Positions 59,095-64,000 of a stretch of 64,000 nt of DNA are shown piece by piece. The notes below the pieces were generated by a model. It had not been told where the DNA came from, searched no databases, and worked only from the letters and a program-made list of their open reading frames with translations. Source of the stretch: Sequoia sempervirens. Lineage: Eukaryota > Streptophyta > Pinopsida > Cupressales > Cupressaceae. The DNA is taken from NCBI GenBank assembly GCA_007258455.2, contig VDFB02252616.1:116948128-117012127 (forward strand), in the 5' to 3' direction. Numbering within the stretch: position 1 is the first letter of the stretch; each line of letters begins with the position of its first letter. Position numbers and translations under genes: made by a program.

Positions 59095-59265
59095 GTTGGT
59101 TTTAAGATTTCTGGATAAACTGTGTGCATATTTTTACATCAATGTTTTGAATCATACTCCATGATCCATCATCAGGATGAAAAGCAGAAAGAGAGAAGTC
59201 AAAATATGATCTGTTTCTTGATGTAAAAATATACACAGAGTTTATCCAGAAATCTTAAAACCAAC
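59095..59265. mobile_element. 171-bp foldback with 48-bp arms
   Basis: Arms 59095-59142 and 59218-59265 are reverse complements with two mismatches (gttggttttaagatttctgg...). The 75-bp loop contains the second hammerhead-like motif on the minus strand. It is shaped like a miniature inverted-repeat element. The target duplication is unclear. Confidence 0.85.
59141..59175 (-). other. Hammerhead-ribozyme-like motif, copy 2
   Basis: Minus strand: CTGATGA, extra T, stem GGATCAT/ATGATTC (one G-U), loop GGAGT, then AAAAC and ATT. The flanks can form stem I: CATC before the core pairs with GATG after it, extended by TTTT/AAAA across a one-base bulge. Compared with 6097-6131, six of seven differences are C-to-T or G-to-A. 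The GAAA box is AAAA here, which should abolish cleavage. Confidence 0.5.
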
Positions 59266-59339
59266 TATTATGGACTGTGAAAACAGAATGCTATTAGATT
59301 TTTTGTTTTTTGTTTTTTATTTAAATTTTGAAGATTTTT

Positions 59340-60330
59340 GTTTTTTTGACAGGTACGTAATTGATTCATTGTTTCTGTTGCTTTTCCGATTTGGTATATT
59401 TTTTCAATTTATGAGTGTTTTTTGGGGTGAGATTCGAGGTTTTGTGATTTATGAGTGGCTGTTTTGTAATTGTGAGGGTTAGATTTTCAACAGGTGATGA
59501 GAAGTGTGGTTCAGGATTGTGATTGGAGCTCATTGTGGCCATAATGCCAATTGGTGTAGTTTTCATTTTCGAAATTAGTAGTTTGCTGTTTTATTGACAG
59601 GTATGTAATTCTCTCATTGATTTGTGTTGTTTTGTCAATTCGGTAGGTACAATTTTCAATTTAGGAGTTTTTTTTATTGTTTTGGGTGAAATTGGAGGTT
59701 TGCTGTGTGATTGGTGAGAGTTTGTTTTGTAATTAACGGTTAGATTTTGAGGAGGGAATGAGAAGTGTGGTTTAGGTTTGTAATTGGGGGTTATTGTGGC
59801 CATGATGCCGATTGATGGAGTTTTGTTTTTTGAAATTAGCGGTTTTCTGTTTTATTGACATATATATAGTTCATTCACTGTTTTCTGTTGTTTTGCCAAT
59901 TTTATAGATATGATATTCAATGTATTGGGATTTTTTTGGGTGAAATTGGAGGCTTGCTGTGTAATTAGGGAGAGATCGTTTTGTCATTGAGGGTTAGATT
60001 TTTGGGTATGGGATAAGTGTGGTTTAGGGTTGTAATTGAGGGTTTATCGTGTACATAATGCCAATTTGTAGATTTTTCTTTTTGAAATTGGAGGTTTGTC
60101 ATTATACTAACAGGTATGCAATATACCTTTTTTTTCCCCCGCACTTTAGCCAATTTAATATATAGGATGTTCATTTTATGTGTTTTGTATTTGGGTGAAA
60201 TTGGAGGTTTGCCTTGTGTTTGGCATGAGGTTGTTTTCTAATTGAGAGTTAGATTTTGAGCACGGTATGAGAAGTGGGTTTTAGGGTGATCCTAATGCAA
60301 TATTCTAATAGGGTTTCATATAATTCCTGC
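59340..60330 (+). repeat. ~250-bp diverged tandem repeat with CAG|GTA sites
   Basis: Units begin near 59349, 59597, 59858 and 60109, with an outlier at 60521. Each has 'tttattgacaggta(c/t)gtaatt', 'gtgaaattggaggtttg', 'gggttagattttgag' and 'gtggccataatgccaatt' blocks in order. Confidence 0.85.
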
Positions 60331-60789
60331 AGGATATTGCTTTAAACAGATATGCTCTCTTTATGTGACCAAGAATTACAGATGAAGCACACTTGATGGG
60401 ATGGATTCTTGAAATTCTATTCATTCTGGATCTGAGAACATGCAAATAATATTATGAAATAACTTATAGCAGTGATAATGCCAGAGTTTTTTTGAGATTG
60501 GAGGCTTACTGTTTTTTTTGACAGGTACATAGTCTGCTCATTATTCTATGTTGCTTGGTTAGTTTGATGAATTGTATGTTCAATTTATGGATTTTTTGTG
60601 CACTGGCATAATTGTACTTTTATGCCTATTTTTTAAATATGTAAGTTTTAACCTTTGGCTTAGATGCCACTACCAAGAGATATTTCTTCTGTCTAAGTTG
60701 CTTGAGACTTTCATCAGATCTGCTCCATTGGGTATGCTGTTGCCAGGTCTGGACACTATGTCTTATCCAATTTAAAATTTTTAATGTGG

Positions 60790-61509
60790 AGGTTGGTAAG
60801 GTTCTGTTTAGTCCTGATCTTAGACGTGAGGTTGGAACCAATTTTGAACACCTACGTGCTTGTGAATTGGTCAGGTTCTGTTTACTCCTGAGCTTGGACA
60901 TGATTTTGAAACCAAGAAATTCAAGAATTGAACAATATTCAGGTTAATGTAAAGGATTTGCCTTACAACGGGCTTCCGCAAGGGCATCTTATTCTGTTGA
61001 TTCATAGGTTGAAATCAAACTGGTACAAAAATTGGAACAACATATATTTAAGTAAATGGAAAGAAATTCCCTTAAGAGATTTCACAAGGCGGACCTTGTC
61101 CTGTTTACTCTTTTGCTCTTGGTCATAGGCTGAAACCAACGGCACCATAATTTGAACAATGTATATATAGGTAAACGGAGAGAAATTCCCTCATGGGCTT
61201 TTTCACGAGGCATGCCTTGTGCTGTTTACCCTTGAGCTTGGTCTTACGTGGAAACTAAAGGGCACAAATATCTGAAAAATATATATTTTGTTAAATGGAA
61301 AGAAATTCCCTTATGGGCTTCCGCAATGGGCTCTTCTTCCGTTTACTCTGAAGCTTGGTGATAAGTTGAAGCTCAGAGGTCAAAATGTGAACAATAAATT
61401 AAAGTAAATGTACAGATATTTCCTATGGGCTTTCACAAAGTGGATATTGTACCCTTTACTCTTGAGCTTGGTCATAGGTATTAACTAAAGTACAAAAATT
61501 TGAACAATA
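60790..61509 (+). repeat. ~116-bp tandem repeat, about five to six units
   Basis: 'ttgaacaatatat...' followed by 'ggaaagaaattccctta.gggctt.c.caa', 'tgtttactc' and 'ttgagcttggtcataggt' recurs at about 60925, 61033, 61150, 61271, 61387 and 61500 (spacing 108-121). Confidence 0.88.
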
Positions 61510-62900
61510 TGTTAGAATATTATATCTTAGTTATTAGTAAGTTAGGATGTTAGTAAATAAATATTTAGAGTCTTAGGTGTTAGGTTGATAGAATAATTAA
61601 ATGAATGCTAGCTGTATGTTTGTTAGTGGTTAGTTGTGTGGGAATCTATGCTGCCCGGGGATGCATCCCCTGCCTAATTTGATAGAGGACATTCCAAGGA
61701 TGCGAAGGTAGGTGGGAAACCTCCTTACCCCTTCCCCAAAATTTTAGAATTTTAGGAAATGTTCTGGGTACTGCAATTTTTTTTGCAGGAAATGGTCAGG
61801 TACATTAGGGAACGGCTAGCTGTCCCCTATGGCCCAGGCATTTTATACTCTTTAAAAAAGCACAAAATACAAATTTGAAAAAAAGGATCCTTGAGACAGA
61901 ATTTTGTTAGAGGATTGGCAATATGTTTCTCACTAGCTCTAGAAATGAATCTATCATTGTTCTGAAACTTGCAGAATATTAATATCCTTCAATATTAAGG
62001 TGATTGCAATAATCCTTAGTAGCATTTGCTGCATTAAAGGTTCTCACATCTGTATAGAGTGTGAGAAGAAATCAGCCATCTCTCACGGAATTTTGTTTAG
62101 TATCTTCAAGCTCTCTATTTCTCCAGACTTTGAATTTATGCACTCACGTAACCCATGCAAATAGCTCTATCTCAATACTAATCTAATTGGAAAACACATT
62201 TAAGAAAATCTATACTGTTTAAAGGAAAGCATTACTTCTTTCCCTGAACACTTGCTTAAGAAGAATAATATATTTTCTATTGAGCTTTTTTAGGACCCAC
62301 TGCTGTGGCATAAATCTCTTATGTAGATCAAGCTATTAGAACTAGAAGCAAGGTTATGATTACACTGAGCAAAATTCAGTAAACCAATTTCTTGAAAAGT
62401 ATTTTGCAATGAAGAATGTTTGGAAACAAAGGTTTCAACATGGATGACTGACTCTTTCACAGCTTGACCAGCCAGTCTAGTGTTCTCCTCCAGCAACAAC
62501 CTGCTCAATGCATGAAATACATATCCCTGCACAAGGAAAATCAATTCCAAGAATAATGAAAATTTAAAACAGCTGTGAAATTTCCTTATATTTTAAAATT
62601 TTCCCTATTTTTTTAATAGCCGTCCCCTAAAGAATGGCCTTGGCCTCCCAAAAAACCTGCCCTGGAAATGTGTCGCTGCGTCCCCTGTCATCCCTGTCCC
62701 AGAAACTTGGTGGAGCATACGTGAGAATAGTTTACCACATGGTGGTTTGGTTTGATGAACTATCTAATGGCTTTTATAAAGCCCATTGTATTCAATGTAA
62801 AATCAATCAATTCAATCCAGTAAGTAATACTTTGTTTTGACATTCTCAAAAATCATGGTGTAATCTTTGTTTCCTGTGCATTGTCTGATCCATTTCAATA
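61510..62900 (+). mobile_element. 5' LTR of a decayed LTR retrotransposon, probably with an internal insertion
   Basis: Starts TGTTAGAATATTATATC and ends CAATA, directly followed by an iMet-type primer site. A terminal CA-to-TA change is assumed. TTTTATAAAGCCC near 62773 would be its TATA box. The middle (about 61650-62720) has a different, GC-richer character and inverted pieces ('attagggaacggcta' near 61812 against the complement of 'tagccgtcccctaa' near 62620), suggesting another element inserted in the LTR. No second LTR lies inside the window. Confidence 0.6.
62290..62526 (-). pseudogene. Candidate 3'-terminal exon of a host gene fragment
   Basis: The minus strand has a good acceptor (ttttccttgtgcag) at 62527, followed by 79 codons from GYVFHALSRLLLEENTRL to LCHSSGS and a stop, in phase 0. 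The sequence upstream of the acceptor is T-rich as in an intron. The protein is not recognised: it has a helical start and a polar tail. Lying inside the inserted middle of an LTR, it may be gene sequence captured by a transposon. It could equally be a chance open frame. Confidence 0.35.
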
Positions 62901-62914
62901 TGGTATTAGAGCAA
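62901..62914 (+). other. Primer binding site, iMet-like with one change
   Basis: TGGTATTAGAGCAA against the usual TGGTATCAGAGC (one C-to-T). Confidence 0.75.
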
Positions 62915-64000
62915 GGTTGGAGGAGAGTGTTCCAGAATGTTCACACATTTACTGTCATGGTTGAAGTTGCTGGTTACACAGAGCAGATAGGGATTAAGCA
63001 TTCACATTACCCAAAAGTGGCAGCAAACAAGAATATATTTCCATAGAACTTCTATATGAGCTCTGATTAGTGTGATTTGGAGAGGGCAAAGAAATTGTTG
63101 ATCGATGCTGCAAAGAAATTGTTGATCAATGCCATATAGCATCTTGAAGCTACATAGAAGATTAATTTTTTAAGTACCCAAGGCTGCATTCAACCACACA
63201 TACTGTGAATTGCTTTGTGAGAATAGGAGATTGGTACTGTTTGGTTTCAGAAATGCGCCACACTTGATTAGATGGCTTCCTTCTATGGTTTGACCGATTA
63301 CCATACATGAGTCATTTGCCTATGACAATATTCAATATTGTTATCATTCGATGCCAGATATATAGTAAGAAGACTGACTATGTTATAATCCAAGTTGTTT
63401 AAGCTCCAAAACTGGTTGGGGTAATGTTGTGGGTCAAAAGCTTGCCCTTAAGGTTTATTTCTTATGGGTAAGATATTGTAGTGGACAAAGATTTTTATAA
63501 TGATTAAAACTTGATAGTTTGTTTTTGACCTTGCATTATTGTAATAGTAGTTTCGGGCATTGAAGTGATGGTAGCAAGGACCAACACAATAAGCTTATAT
63601 AAGAGGAATTCACTTCCAATGAAGGGGCACTTAGCATGGGTGAATATTCACTTGGTGGGGAGTTAGCATTTGACACAGTGTTCAAATCACTTACAAATTA
63701 TATGATGCATAACAAACAGATATAAAATTACAAAGGGGGCAAAGAGTTTAAGAAAACAACCACACTTATCAAAGGTTTGCATTTTCTCTTTGGTTATCTA
63801 TTTTATATTGAGGAAAGTTTACAAATATGGCTCATACAAGCAATTGAAGATTAGCTCCTTTTTATTAGAAATCTGAAATAGATGCATATCCCAAGAACTT
63901 ATTAAGAGAGAAATAAGTTAGAAAACTATAAATGAATAACACAGATAGAAACCAAAGATTCCGAGAGATGTGCAAATGTCGAGATTGCATAAAGAGCTCA
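62915..64000. other. Retroelement interior or spacer, nothing recognised
   Basis: Begins the internal region after the primer site. No gag or pol similarity could be supported. Confidence 0.5.

Noticed and set aside
1..64000. CRISPR arrays, bacterial operons, rRNA genes
   Set aside because: Nothing of the kind is present; repeats are plant transposons, minisatellites and tandem arrays.

Overview
The window reads as seed-plant nuclear DNA, most likely from a gymnosperm or conifer-like giant genome (inference). I found no intact host protein-coding gene. What can be recognised is layered transposable elements of different ages: plant-type LINEs, Ty3/gypsy elements primed by tRNA-iMet and tRNA-Asp, LTR elements without pol, solo LTRs, foldbacks and tandem arrays. 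Most coding copies are broken by stops and frame changes, and many stops are TAG or TAA where glutamine fits the reading frame. That is the decay expected of methylated DNA.

Layout. 1-1.5 kb: diverged GGCGCC-rich tandem repeat. 1.8-4.9 kb: decayed minus-strand L1-type LINE (DUF4283/zinc-knuckle ORF1, endonuclease, partial RT). 5.4-6.1 kb: T-rich tract ending in a hammerhead-like motif. 7.1-11.2 kb: a 4,046-bp solo LTR with a perfect 5-bp target duplication. 11.6-22.5 kb: minus-strand gypsy-like element with a gag-protease remnant and no RT or integrase. Its right LTR is split by a 3-kb non-coding LTR element (tRNA-iMet primer site), which itself contains a solo LTR. 22.6-23.0 kb: another solo LTR. 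26.3-27.1 kb: a relic leucine-rich-repeat exon and a long hairpin.

30.1-41.6 kb: decayed Tat/Athila-like Ty3/gypsy element on the minus strand, with tRNA-Asp-type primer site, gag, PR, RT, RNase H, IN and an extra ORF after pol. 41.8-42.4 kb: 130-bp tandem array. 45.6-57.3 kb: a rearranged LINE. Its RT 3' half lies on + and its ORF1 plus endonuclease lie on -, converging at about 54.78 kb. A young, nearly intact chromovirus (45,890-53,505) sits just after the YADD motif of the LINE RT. LINE ORF1 carries a short segment that closely resembles the subunit-interaction helix of the host transcription factor NF-YA, which is the most unusual signal here.

57.3-61.5 kb: tandem arrays, a 171-bp foldback enclosing a second hammerhead-like motif, and a ~250-bp repeat in which units carry a CAG|GTA splice-like site. 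61.5-62.9 kb: an LTR followed by a tRNA-iMet-type primer site, with an apparent spliced terminal exon inside on the minus strand. The elements do not form a pathway. They record successive insertions, the chromovirus being clearly the youngest judged by LTR identity.
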